From Rhizobium sp. Root1220 (GTDB lineage: Bacteria > Pseudomonadota > Alphaproteobacteria > Rhizobiales > Rhizobiaceae), in assembly GCF_001426265.1 (NCBI RefSeq), contig NZ_LMDG01000003.1, forward strand, positions 62,442-126,441: a stretch of 64,000 bases of DNA, read 5' to 3'. The translations under genes were made by a program, and so were the position numbers. Within the stretch, counting starts at the first letter, position 1. Each line of letters begins with the position of its first letter. This document shows, one piece after another, positions 35,617 through 44,646 of this stretch. A model generated the notes under the pieces. The model was not told where the DNA came from, ran no database searches, and worked only from the letters and a program-made list of their open reading frames with translations.

Positions 35617-36951
35617 TCACCGCGTTTCGATGCGTATCCGCAGCGCATTCTGTGCTTTTTCGTCCAAGGGAAAATTCCACATGAGGCCGATGGCACTGAG
35701 TTTCAACAGGATCGGCACCCACGCATAGCTGACCGCGAGGGCACCCAAAGCATATGGTGAATTGTTCGTGTCACCTGACGGGTCGAAGGCGAACAGGGAA
35801 AGCATCGGGAACACGATCCCGACGCCTGCCGCGAGCGAAGCCTTCGTGGCAAGGCCCCAGGCAGCGAAGTAGATGCCGCTCCGCTGCTCGCCGGAATTGG
35901 CGGTGTCTTCATCGATCACGTCGGCTTGGATAGCGGGTGGAAGGGCAAGATCGAAACCAAGCATGAGCCCGGTGAAAGCGCAGATCGCCCCAAAGATGAA
36001 AAGCGACCCCGGCGGCAGCAACGGCACGAAAGCGAATGCTGCGCAAGCAGCAAGCATGGCCCAGCACCAGGCCCTGTGTTTGCCTAGCCGCTTCGCCGAC
36101 CATGCCGCGAAAGGAACACCTGCGATGCCAAACAGGAAGTAGACAAACAGCAAGGGACCGCGCGAGGCCGGCAATGCCAGCCGATCCGAGACGAAATAGA
36201 GGAAAAGCGTCGCAGGGATGCCGTTGGCAAAGCCATTCAGAAAGAAAGCTGTGAGCAAACGGCGGAAAGCCAGGTTTCCCAAGAGGAAGGATAGACCGTC
36301 ACCAAACGCTAAGCGCTTGACGGTATGCTCCACTGGCTCGGGGACCTTCCAGATTGCCAGCATCCCCGCCAATGGCAGCGCCACCGCGACAAAGACGCCG
36401 AGAAAACGCAATCCCGGTAAATCGGTCTTGGCCGTCGAACCGAATGCGAAGGGCAGAGTGATTGCTATGAGCGTCCCGATCAGTGTGACTGCTTCCCGCA
36501 GGGCGGCAAGCGACGTCCTTCCCTTGTAGTCGCTTACTAGTTCCGCGCCCCAGGCTGAATAGGGGATGACTGCCATCGTGAAACCGAGTGAAAGAAAGGC
36601 GCCCCATAAGCCCAGCCACAGGGTGGATGCATCCTGTGGTGGCGAATACAGCATCACCGCCGAGACGGACGCCACCGGCAGGGACAGCGCAAACAGGAAT
36701 CTTCGCCGGCCGATGCTAGGCCGGAGTCGATCGGCGACGAAACCGACAGCCGGATCACAGATGGCATCGAAAAGCCTCACAACCAGCAGTGTAAGGCCGA
36801 CGGCAGCCAGCGGTAGCCCAAGCGTTTCCGTATAGTACGTCGGTACGAATGCGTAGAGTGGCAGCCCCAGTGCGGCCAGAGGCGCGGCAGGCAAGGCATA
36901 GACGAGGCGGATAGCGGCGTGGACAGGAGGTCGTCTGTCTGGTTCCGCCAT
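35617..36951 (-). CDS. MFS transporter, GPH/MelB-like
   Basis: A 444-residue inner membrane protein with 12 predicted segments. The GPH pattern is seen in LLVVRLFDAICDPAVGFVAD near residue 57, with the cytoplasmic loop RPSIGRRRFL. Substrate unknown; in similar photolyase/cyclopropane synthase loci such a carrier is a frequent last gene. Nine bases after the methyltransferase, so in the same operon. Confidence 0.9.
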   Translation of the reverse strand: MAEPDRRPPVHAAIRLVYALPAAPLAALGLPLYAFVPTYYTETLGLPLAAVGLTLLVVRLFDAICDPAVGFVADRLRPSIGRRRFLFALSLPVASVSAVMLYSPPQDASTLWLGLWGAFLSLGFTMAVIPYSAWGAELVSDYKGRTSLAALREAVTLIGTLIAITLPFAFGSTAKTDLPGLRFLGVFVAVALPLAGMLAIWKVPEPVEHTVKRLAFGDGLSFLLGNLAFRRLLTAFFLNGFANGIPATLFLYFVSDRLALPASRGPLLFVYFLFGIAGVPFAAWSAKRLGKHRAWCWAMLAACAAFAFVPLLPPGSLFIFGAICAFTGLMLGFDLALPPAIQADVIDEDTANSGEQRSGIYFAAWGLATKASLAAGVGIVFPMLSLFAFDPSGDTNNSPYALGALAVSYAWVPILLKLSAIGLMWNFPLDEKAQNALRIRIETR

Positions 36952-36960
36952 CCGCGCTCG

Positions 36961-38220
36961 TCAGCTCCGCGAAAAGACGACCTGGCGGACGTCTATGTTT
37001 CGGGCGCGGAAGCCTGCTTCGCAATAGAAAAAGTAGAATTCCCAGAGCCGCTTGAAGCGCTCGTCAAACCCCAGAGGGCGAACACGCTCCCACACGGACC
37101 AGAAACGCTCCCGCCACTCGGCAAGCGTACGCGCGTAGTCTAACCCGAAACCAAAGTCCCTGACCAGTGACAAGTTTACTCTTTGGCCAAGTTCCGCCAG
37201 ATGCTCGCGGGTGGGTAACATACCACCGGGGAAGACGTACTTCTGGATAAAATCCGGGTTGCTCCGGTACTGATCGAAGGCTTCGGGGCGAATGGTGATG
37301 ATCTGAAGACCAGCCTTTCCACCCGGTTTCAGGCATTGACTCAGCTTCGAGAAATACGCTGGCCAATATTTTTCACCGACCGCTTCGAACATCTCGATCG
37401 ATACGATCCTGTCGTAAGTGCCTGCTTCGTCTCGATAGTCCTGGAAACGAAACTCGACCTTCTCGTTCAAGCCTGCCTTGCGGATGCGTTCTTCCGCGAA
37501 ACTCAGTTGCTCGCGACTAATGGTGAGCCCCGTCACCCTGCAACTCAGTTCCTTTGCCGCAAATTCCGCAAAACCGCCCCAGCCACAGCCGATCTCCAGC
37601 ACATGATCGCCGGCCTTGATACCGGTCGCTTCGGCCAGCGCGCGGTATTTGGCGTGCTGGGCGGATTGCAGATCGTTTGCGCCGGTGGAATAGAGCGCCG
37701 ACGAATACGTCATCGTCGGATCGAGCCATTGCTTGTAGAAGTCATTGCCGAGATCGTAGTGCGCGGAGATGTTGCGCTTGGAACCCGCTCTCGTGTTTGA
37801 GTTCATCCAGTGGCGCATACGCTCGGCAATGCGCATGACGCCGGTCTTGCCGTTCGCGTAGCCTTTTGCCGCCTCTTCGTTGACCAGAAAAAGTTCGAGG
37901 AATGCCGCGATATCGGGGCTTTCCCAATCGCCATCCATGTAGGTTTCGGCTACGCCGATCGTCCCGCCCGTCAACGACCGACTGGCGATGTTCCAGTTGT
38001 TGAGGCGAATGGCGGCCTCCGGTCCGGGCAGTTTTCCCTTGATGAGAATGCTGCGCCCATCGGGAAAGACGATCGCTAACGAACCATGCTGCATCTTCGC
38101 CAAGGCGCGCAGCGTTAGTTTTGCCCTGAATGGCAGCCGTTTGGAAAGCCTGCCGATATTGTCTGCCGACAGCAGTTCCGCGCTTTGCGCCAAAGACAAC
38201 CAGTCCTGTCCATCCCTCAT
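36961..38220 (-). CDS. Cyclopropane fatty acyl synthase-like methyltransferase
   Basis: A 419-residue S-adenosylmethionine enzyme acting on unsaturated phospholipid acyl chains. The SAM-binding motif LEIGCGWGGFAE lies near residue 198. Other family blocks are SAHYDLGNDFYKQWLDPTMT, YRDEAGTYDRIVSIEMFEAV and YVFPGGMLPT. GGAGGATAG stands nine bases before the ATG. In the singlet-oxygen loci of Rhodobacter, homologues of this family make cyclopropane or methylated furan fatty acids, so lipid modification under photo-oxidative stress is likely. Confidence 0.92.
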   Translation of the reverse strand: MRDGQDWLSLAQSAELLSADNIGRLSKRLPFRAKLTLRALAKMQHGSLAIVFPDGRSILIKGKLPGPEAAIRLNNWNIASRSLTGGTIGVAETYMDGDWESPDIAAFLELFLVNEEAAKGYANGKTGVMRIAERMRHWMNSNTRAGSKRNISAHYDLGNDFYKQWLDPTMTYSSALYSTGANDLQSAQHAKYRALAEATGIKAGDHVLEIGCGWGGFAEFAAKELSCRVTGLTISREQLSFAEERIRKAGLNEKVEFRFQDYRDEAGTYDRIVSIEMFEAVGEKYWPAYFSKLSQCLKPGGKAGLQIITIRPEAFDQYRSNPDFIQKYVFPGGMLPTREHLAELGQRVNLSLVRDFGFGLDYARTLAEWRERFWSVWERVRPLGFDERFKRLWEFYFFYCEAGFRARNIDVRQVVFSRS

Positions 38221-38290
38221 CGCTCTATCCTCCGGCGATCTCTGACTGCCTAAGGACGTAATGCGACGACTTCGCCCCCCAGCGATTGGA

Positions 38291-39151
38291 TCAGACGGTA
38301 GTGTCATTCTTCGGCCTCCGCAATACGGGACGGACCCCCGTAACGCTGATTGGCGGCGGCGGTGAATGGCGGGGGACGTATCGAGCGCCTTTCAGCCAGA
38401 GCTTCAGTGCCTCCCAATGAATGCCACCGATAATTTTGGCGGTCAGAAACGGAAAGCGGGCCAACAGCCTTGCCAGAACCGGCGTGGTCAATGGGAGGTG
38501 CCGGCCGGAGAAGGTTGCGGCCAATAGGGGACCGCCCTCGTTCGTTTCGAGGATACGCCAGCGAATTTCCCGGCCGGGCGGCAACATCCGGAAATGGTAT
38601 CGCATGTCCATGCCCACGAACGGAGAAACGTAGAGGAGTTTGTCGCAGGTTTGCCGGAGACCGCTTTCGGATATGCTTGCCGGCTCGACGGGGCAGACAT
38701 AGGTATGGCGCTCGCCGAACGTGTTGCGCACTTCATAGATCGTCGCGATCAGATCATTGCGATCATCGTAGGCGTAGTAGACGGCGAGCGGATTGAACAC
38801 GTAGCCGAAAATTCGCGGATAACAGACAAGCAGGATGCGGGAAGCGTGTAGCCCGGCCTGTGCCAGCAAATCATCCGCGTGGGTACGGATGTCGCGGGCT
38901 CCGGCATGGTCTCGCTCGTGAAAGGAGACAACGTTTGGGGCGTTCACGGAGAAGAGCCTCGACAGGTTACTGGCTTCCGCCAACCGATCCAGATCGACCA
39001 GGAGCGAAAACACGCCGTAGCGGAAACGGTGGCCGAATGGCCGCATTCGCTGGTGCATGACGTCGCCAACGTAGAGAGCCGCCGCTACATCGGGCGGTGG
39101 CCCGTTGTCCGTCATGCTGACGCCGCGCTTTTCCATGTCGGGTTTCATCAT
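38291..39151 (-). CDS. DUF1365 domain protein
   Basis: A 286-residue protein of the DUF1365 family, function not proven. Typical blocks are FRYGVFSLLVDLD, YPRIFGYVFNPLAVYYAYD, EVRNTFGERHTYV and KLLYVSPFVGMDMRYHFR. It overlaps the preceding FAD oxidoreductase gene by four bases (ATGA). The trio FAD oxidase, DUF1365 and cyclopropane synthase travels together in many proteobacteria, pointing to one lipid pathway. Confidence 0.9.
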   Translation of the reverse strand: MMKPDMEKRGVSMTDNGPPPDVAAALYVGDVMHQRMRPFGHRFRYGVFSLLVDLDRLAEASNLSRLFSVNAPNVVSFHERDHAGARDIRTHADDLLAQAGLHASRILLVCYPRIFGYVFNPLAVYYAYDDRNDLIATIYEVRNTFGERHTYVCPVEPASISESGLRQTCDKLLYVSPFVGMDMRYHFRMLPPGREIRWRILETNEGGPLLAATFSGRHLPLTTPVLARLLARFPFLTAKIIGGIHWEALKLWLKGARYVPRHSPPPPISVTGVRPVLRRPKNDTTV

Positions 39152-40482
39152 ACTGCATCCAGCAGCCGCTCGCGCGGTTGCGTCTCGCTCACACGCCGGG
39201 AGACGGGGGCTCCCAGGGCCGCTGCCGCGGCCAGGCCCGAGACCAGTCCGTCTTCGTGGAAGCCGTAACCCGTCCAGGCGCCGGCGAAATAGCAGTTGTG
39301 CTCTCCCTGGATGCCCCGCAACGCCTTCTGCGCTTCAACGCTTTCTGCGGAGAATTGGGGATGGTCATAAGCGAATTCGGCAAACACCTTGCGCTTGTCC
39401 GGCTCCCGGTCCGGATTAAGCGTGACGAACAACGGAAACCGGTTGTCGATCCCCTGCAGCTTGTTCATCCAATAGGTCACCGCAACGCCGGCGTTGCCCT
39501 CTTCTCGGCTTGAGCGCAAGTAGTTCCACGATGCCCAGACCTTCGGCCGCGCGGGCATCAGTCTGGTATCGCGGTGGAGCACGACCCTGTTCGCTTGATA
39601 GGGGATGGCGGCCAACGTACTCATTTCCTGTTCCGTCGCATCGGCGAGCATGCGCCTCGTCTGGTCGCTATGCGCCGCAAATACGACCTTGTCGAACACT
39701 GCCTTCTCACCGCGTTCGTCGGTGATGACCACACCTGTGTTGGTACGTTCGACGAGACGTACACCACAACCCAGCTTCAGCCGATCTCCAAGCGGGGCCA
39801 ACAGCTTTTCCAGGTAGGTGCGACTGCCACCGGTCACGGTTCGCCACTGATGCTGTTTGCTGTAGATCAGCCGGTGGTTGTCGAAGAAGTTGACGAAATG
39901 CTCGGCCGGAAACTGTAGCATCTTGGCTGCAGGAGTGGACCAGATCGCCGCCGCCATCGGAACGAGGTAGTTATTGGTGAAACCCGGTGAGAACCCGCGC
40001 CAGTTGAGATAGTCCCCGATCGAGCGGGATGCGAGGTGCCCATCGGCGCGATCGCGCAGGCATGTGCGATTGAACCGGACGATCTCCCGGATCATCAGCA
40101 GGAATGATGGGCGAACGAGATTGCGCTTCTGGGCGAAGATGGACGACAGACCGCCGCCGCACCATTCCAGCTTGCCATGATCGAGCGACAGCGAAAAGCT
40201 CATGTCGCTTGCGTGTGTCGCGACTCCCAGTTCGGCAAAAAGTGCGGTCAGGGTCGGGTAATTTGGTTCGTTGTAGACTATGAAGCCGGTATCGACCGGT
40301 ATCCGAACGCCGTCGTAGTCAACATCCACCGTCGCCGTATGACCACCTGGACGGGCTTCCTTTTCGTAGACTGTTACATCATGGACCGGGTTCAGTGCCC
40401 ACGCTGCCGAAGCCCCGGATATACCGGAGCCTATAACGGCGATTTTCAGACGACCCTGCGGATTGGAAAAATGCGCGTTCAT
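39148..40482 (-). CDS. FAD-dependent amine oxidase-type oxidoreductase
   Basis: A 444-residue flavoprotein. The FAD-binding motif VIGSGISGASAAWAL is near residue 16, followed by YEKEARPGGHTATV. VDTGFIVYNEPNYPTL is characteristic of the family next to DUF1365. The C-terminal flavin motif ends with AGAWTGYGFHEDGLVSGL. Probably desaturates or oxidises membrane fatty acids together with its neighbours (inference). Overlaps photolyase by four bases, so translation is coupled. Confidence 0.92.
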   Translation of the reverse strand: MNAHFSNPQGRLKIAVIGSGISGASAAWALNPVHDVTVYEKEARPGGHTATVDVDYDGVRIPVDTGFIVYNEPNYPTLTALFAELGVATHASDMSFSLSLDHGKLEWCGGGLSSIFAQKRNLVRPSFLLMIREIVRFNRTCLRDRADGHLASRSIGDYLNWRGFSPGFTNNYLVPMAAAIWSTPAAKMLQFPAEHFVNFFDNHRLIYSKQHQWRTVTGGSRTYLEKLLAPLGDRLKLGCGVRLVERTNTGVVITDERGEKAVFDKVVFAAHSDQTRRMLADATEQEMSTLAAIPYQANRVVLHRDTRLMPARPKVWASWNYLRSSREEGNAGVAVTYWMNKLQGIDNRFPLFVTLNPDREPDKRKVFAEFAYDHPQFSAESVEAQKALRGIQGEHNCYFAGAWTGYGFHEDGLVSGLAAAAALGAPVSRRVSETQPRERLLDAV

Positions 40483-41939
40483 GCCGCATCCTTTGTGGCG
40501 CCGTAGGCGGTGAGAGCCCTGTTGCGCGCCATCGCATGGTCGACGATCGGTTTGGGATAGGTTTTTCCGAGCGTGATCCCGGCGCTCTCAAGAGTTGCCG
40601 GGGGTGCGTCGAACGGCCTGTGGATGTACTTGTTGTCGAGTTCCGAAATCTCGGGCACGAATTCCCGGACGTAGTCGCCATCCCGGTCGAATTTTTCGCC
40701 CTGAAGAACTGGATTGAAGATGCGGAAGAACGGTGATGCGTCGGCGCCCGACCCGGCGACCCATTGCCAGCTTGCGGCGTTGCTGGCGGGATCGGCGTCT
40801 ATCAGCGTGTCGCGAAACCAGCTTTCGCCACGCCGCCAGTCGACCATCAGGTGCTTGATCAGAAAGGATGCTGCGACCATGCGTACGCGATTGTGCATGA
40901 AGCCATGCCGCCACAGCTGCCGCATTCCTGCATCGACAATCGGGTAGCCGGTCATCCCCCGCGTCCACGCCTTGAACAGCGTCGAATCATTGTGCCATGC
41001 GAAGCCATCGAGCCGCTTGTTCCAGTTGTCATAGGGCAGCTTCGGGAAATGAAATAGCTGATGGTACGAGAATTCTCGCCAAGCAAGCTCCCTGCGAAAG
41101 TGAACAATGTCTTCGGCAGGAATGTGATCGGTCAGGCCGCGGGTTTTATGCCAGATGCGGGCGGGGGAAATCAGCCCGAGCGCCAGATATGGCGACAGCA
41201 TGGACGTGGCCGGCTTCGAGGGGAAATCGCGACTGTCCTTGTAGCCGTGAAGGGCGTCCTCGACGAAGTCGTCTAGCCGGCGGTGGGCTGCGTTCTCGCC
41301 GGGGCTCCAGACGTCGGGGAAGTGCTTCGCCCAGTTGGGTCTGGTTGGCTGCAGTCCCCATGACCCGAGACGCTCGGTTTTCGGCGACGACGTGGCAAAT
41401 TCCACTCGGGTGGGCGCGTTTATCGGATGATCCGGCTCGCCAGATTTCTCCAACGCCCGCCAGAAGGGGGTGTAGGCTCGGTAGGGGGTTCGTCCGCCGG
41501 TCAGAAGCTTCGAAGGTTCGTGGAGCAACTGCCCCGGGAAACTCATTGTGTGAATGTTCTGATTTTCCAGCTCACGCTTGACACGAATATCGATGACGAT
41601 CCCCGGCGGATCGTATCGCCGGTTCCAGAACACCGTCTCTGCACCTGTCGATCGAATGACGTCGCCAAGCACGTCCAACGCCTGTCCCGACGCGAGCACA
41701 AGGCTTCCACCGCGCTCACGCAGTGACTTTTCCAGGCATTCCAGCGATTGGTGAAGCCACCACGCCTGGGCTGCCCCGAGTGCACCCGTACCCGCGGATA
41801 CTGGCTCGCGAATGTACAACGGTATGATCGGTCGCCCCGATGCGCAGGCCGCATGCAGCGCCCTGTTGTCGTCGAGACGCAAATCCTTTCGAAACCAGAG
41901 AATAACCGGTCTTGCCACGTCACTTGCCAATGAATCCAC
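40479..41939 (-). CDS. phrB: Deoxyribodipyrimidine photolyase (class I CPD)
   Basis: A 486-residue flavoprotein that repairs cyclobutane pyrimidine dimers with blue light. The antenna domain begins VILWFRKDLRLDDN. The FAD-binding helical domain holds RRELAWREFSYHQLFHFP, WTRGMTGYPIVDAGMRQLW, the hinge HNRVRMVAASFLIKHLMVDW and DADPASNAASWQWVAGSGAD. The start is GTG at 41939; a GTG eight codons later is possible. It heads the operon phrB-FAD-DUF1365-cfa-MFS and is preceded by an ECF11-like promoter. Confidence 0.96.
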   Translation of the reverse strand: MDSLASDVARPVILWFRKDLRLDDNRALHAACASGRPIIPLYIREPVSAGTGALGAAQAWWLHQSLECLEKSLRERGGSLVLASGQALDVLGDVIRSTGAETVFWNRRYDPPGIVIDIRVKRELENQNIHTMSFPGQLLHEPSKLLTGGRTPYRAYTPFWRALEKSGEPDHPINAPTRVEFATSSPKTERLGSWGLQPTRPNWAKHFPDVWSPGENAAHRRLDDFVEDALHGYKDSRDFPSKPATSMLSPYLALGLISPARIWHKTRGLTDHIPAEDIVHFRRELAWREFSYHQLFHFPKLPYDNWNKRLDGFAWHNDSTLFKAWTRGMTGYPIVDAGMRQLWRHGFMHNRVRMVAASFLIKHLMVDWRRGESWFRDTLIDADPASNAASWQWVAGSGADASPFFRIFNPVLQGEKFDRDGDYVREFVPEISELDNKYIHRPFDAPPATLESAGITLGKTYPKPIVDHAMARNRALTAYGATKDAA

Positions 41940-41962
41940 CCCGTCTGGTCTTTCGCACTTTC

Positions 41963-41988
41963 TACGAAACTAAGAGGAGGGCGGATCA
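41963..41988 (-). promoter_or_regulatory. ECF11-type sigma promoter candidate for the photolyase operon
   Basis: On the minus strand TGATCC (41988-41983), 16 bases, then CGTA (41966-41963). It has the same sequence and spacing as the motif before the chrR-like gene. The predicted start of transcription is near 41956, about 16 bases before the coding start. Confidence 0.65.
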
Positions 41989-42080
41989 AGAGTTTCGACG
42001 GGAATGTGCGTAGCCGGTGGACCTTCGGCAACGCTGGCAACAGGGTGCCCGGTGCGACACCCGATGCGCCATGGGCACGC

Positions 42081-42929
42081 CTAAAAAAATCTGAGCAGTT
42101 TATACTGCGTCTTCCTGCGGGCATCGTTCCAGCACATCCGGAAGAACTTCAAACGCCGGACAAGCCCAACCTTCGGGAGCTTGTGAACCAGTTTGTAGCA
42201 ACCGAATGTGTACGCCAGTCTTTGCTGAAGTTTGTCGCGGAAGCTTTTTGCTCCGTAACGTTCGATTGAATTCGAACCCTTCCGAAAAATGAAGACGGGG
42301 CCACTGACATAGGCCACCAAATCGCGAACGACAAATTCACTCATGGTGTAGGAAGCAACACACCATGGATTCGCGAACTCATGCCATCTGCTCACAAGCG
42401 TGTCCTTGGCGGCAGACCGAAATACGCCGTAGATCCACTCGCCGGGATAAGTAAGGTTTCGGGGAACCGATCCAGATTTATAAAGATCCAGGAAGTTAAG
42501 GACTTTGGAGCTAGGATGCTTCATCGCCAGCTTCTGTCCTTCCCTTGTTACTATCTGTGTTGAGCAAACCGCCACCAACTTGTCGCTATCTTGCTCGAGC
42601 GCTTCAACGAGCGCGCTCAGAAAGTCGGGGGAGGATAGATCGTCGCAGGCGCGCAAACAAAAGTACTCGCCTTCCACTGCGGCCAATTCCATCGCCTTGG
42701 CAAAGTTGTCGTTCGCACTTAGAAAATGATCATTTCTGACAATGGAAAAACGTGGATCTTTCTCGCAAAATTGCAGCGCAATCTCAAAGGTGTTGTCCGT
42801 GCACCCGTTCTCCAGAATGATTGCCTTGAAGTCCTGCAGGTGCTGGCTGGCGATTGACGCGAGACTTTCGCTCAAGGTCGCGGCTCCGTTGTGCACCGGA
42901 AATACGACGGCAACCTTGGCCTTACCCAT
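42081..42929 (-). CDS. Glycosyltransferase family 2
   Basis: A 282-residue GT-A fold enzyme, probably adding a sugar to a surface polysaccharide. VAVVFPVHNGAATLSESLAS near the start, ENGCTDNTFEIA and FCLRACDDLSS (as the DxD-like region) support family 2. Acceptor and sugar are unknown. AGGA lies seven bases before the ATG at 42929; an ATG six codons earlier is possible. No polysaccharide cluster is nearby apart from the next gene. Confidence 0.85.
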   Translation of the reverse strand: MGKAKVAVVFPVHNGAATLSESLASIASQHLQDFKAIILENGCTDNTFEIALQFCEKDPRFSIVRNDHFLSANDNFAKAMELAAVEGEYFCLRACDDLSSPDFLSALVEALEQDSDKLVAVCSTQIVTREGQKLAMKHPSSKVLNFLDLYKSGSVPRNLTYPGEWIYGVFRSAAKDTLVSRWHEFANPWCVASYTMSEFVVRDLVAYVSGPVFIFRKGSNSIERYGAKSFRDKLQQRLAYTFGCYKLVHKLPKVGLVRRLKFFRMCWNDARRKTQYKLLRFF

Positions 42930-43240
42930 TGAGATATCCTGACCCACGCGTTGAGCGCGTATCTACTGCAAGCCTTGCGGCTGTTCAACACATATCAGTT
43001 TGCAACGATCAGAACGGAAAACTGAACAGCGGTGGCCGCTTCATCCGTTCACTTTTAGATTTCGTCGCATGGTTCGCATCTTATGCCTGACGCGCCGTTA
43101 CAGCGGACGTTGCCACGGTTGCGGCCAGAAATGTCCGTCGCTTCAGAGAACTGTTGCGCACGACTGCTGTCTCGACCAGAATCCGCGTCTATTTATTGGT
43201 GCCGATGGACAACGCGAAGCGAAGCTCACAGCGCCTGCTG
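42930..43240. other. Gene-free spacer between two glycosyltransferase genes
   Basis: Short open frames on the plus strand lack ribosome binding sites and rhizobial codon bias. Nothing else recognised. Confidence 0.5.
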
Positions 43241-44281
43241 CTATTTCGGAACGGGAAGGAAAAAGCCCATCTTAACGAGTTGATCGGGGCCCGTGTATTT
43301 TCGCGAAAGATCGGATTGGAGCCTCAAAGAGCCGTTCTGATCCATTTTTTCAACGATGGAACTGTAGGCGGATGAATTGTTGAAGTATTGACCGCCTTCG
43401 ACTGCGGCCTTGGCCACTTCGGCATAGTCGGCGAAAAACTTGAAATGGAGCAATACCCCCATGACCGGGACGAAGTTTCTTCCGTAGGGCAGTGGCTGAT
43501 GGATGCTAGGTCCAAAGCGACATTTCGCGTCCCAGAAGATAAGCGGGTATTTTATCAATTCGAGGCCTGATTTGAACTCCCGCTCCCGTGGTCCGCCCCG
43601 GACGGAGATGGCACGCTTGGTCGTGGTGAGAGTATATCCGTCTCCGTCGAAATGATCAGCGACGGTCCAAGGATCGGACTGCTCGAGTTTTTCTACCTCG
43701 GCTGACTCCAGATCGATTGGATACATGTCGAGCATCGGAGCGGACATCCGGAGGAAGCCGGCCCCCTCAAGGCCGTCGATCACCGACCGAAGCCCCCTGT
43801 TTCCGAAGCCCTCATATATCAGGAACTCGTCGGAGTCGACATTCACATACCAGCGGTCGGTGCCGTAGAGGGAAAACAGCCTTTCTCGCCATCGGCGGCC
43901 CCTTCGGGCTTCCTTGAACCTCACATCCGAGACCCACAGGTCGACGTCGGTCTGTTCCAGCAGGAATTCCCTGGAGCCATCAGAAGACGCGTCGTCGACG
44001 CAGATAAAGCGCGTCACTCCGAGCCCCCGGTAATGGGAAAGGAAGGCCGGCAGAAGCTTCCGGTCATTTCTGGTGAGAAAGATCAACGGCAGTTCTTCGG
44101 AGCCGAGGACGGCTGGTCCTCTAGTATTGATGCAGGCAAGCGGCACGTCAGACGATTGCCGCCGTTCCCGACGCTCCACCTTCATCGTCTCATACCAAGT
44201 GGCCAATCGCTGAGGAAGCGTTCGCTTCGTGACGTTTGCCGTGGCGTCGTTCGACTTGAAGGGGTAGTGGGTCAGCGTCAT
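43241..44281 (-). CDS. Glycosyltransferase family 2-like protein
   Basis: A protein of about 346 residues resembling the family 2/92 transferases. LPLIFLTRNDRKLLPAFLSH, VDDASSDGSREFL and YVNVDSDEFLIY (the metal-binding DxD) are clear. The C-terminal part includes a GPSIHQPLPYG region with the conserved His. The start is uncertain: ATG codons at 44281 and 44338 and a TTG at 44497 are all in frame. Substrate unknown; same strand as the other glycosyltransferase, 300 bases away. Confidence 0.78.
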   Translation of the reverse strand: MTLTHYPFKSNDATANVTKRTLPQRLATWYETMKVERRERRQSSDVPLACINTRGPAVLGSEELPLIFLTRNDRKLLPAFLSHYRGLGVTRFICVDDASSDGSREFLLEQTDVDLWVSDVRFKEARRGRRWRERLFSLYGTDRWYVNVDSDEFLIYEGFGNRGLRSVIDGLEGAGFLRMSAPMLDMYPIDLESAEVEKLEQSDPWTVADHFDGDGYTLTTTKRAISVRGGPREREFKSGLELIKYPLIFWDAKCRFGPSIHQPLPYGRNFVPVMGVLLHFKFFADYAEVAKAAVEGGQYFNNSSAYSSIVEKMDQNGSLRLQSDLSRKYTGPDQLVKMGFFLPVPK

Positions 44282-44646
44282 GGTCTCCGAGATCCCCAAC
44301 GGGCGGCAAGTGATGCAAGGTTCCTTGGCAGCATACATCCGCGCCGCCGTTAGAAACACGATTTCCGCGTTGGGCAATGAGTGGTTATCATGCCGAATTG
44401 CAGATGGGCAGAGGATATTGTCACTTAAGGTGCTGGTTAGTGGAAGCTTTTCCACAACGACTGCCAGCCTCGGATGCGTCTCCTGTACCTCCGGCAAGTG
44501 GCTTCAAAATCGTCATCGGGAGATTCAGGTCGAACCAATCGTACCGGATTGGCGCCCGACGCGGTTGACAAGAGTAGCTTCGAGGCAGAAGCGGCAGACA
44601 CAAGAATCGCAAGGGCGCACTGTTTGTCTCGCGCCGGACCATCTCA
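44282..44646. other. Region between glycosyltransferase and MFS genes
   Basis: May hold the true N-terminus of the glycosyltransferase, whose frame stays open to 44497. No other gene or clear operator seen. Confidence 0.4.
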
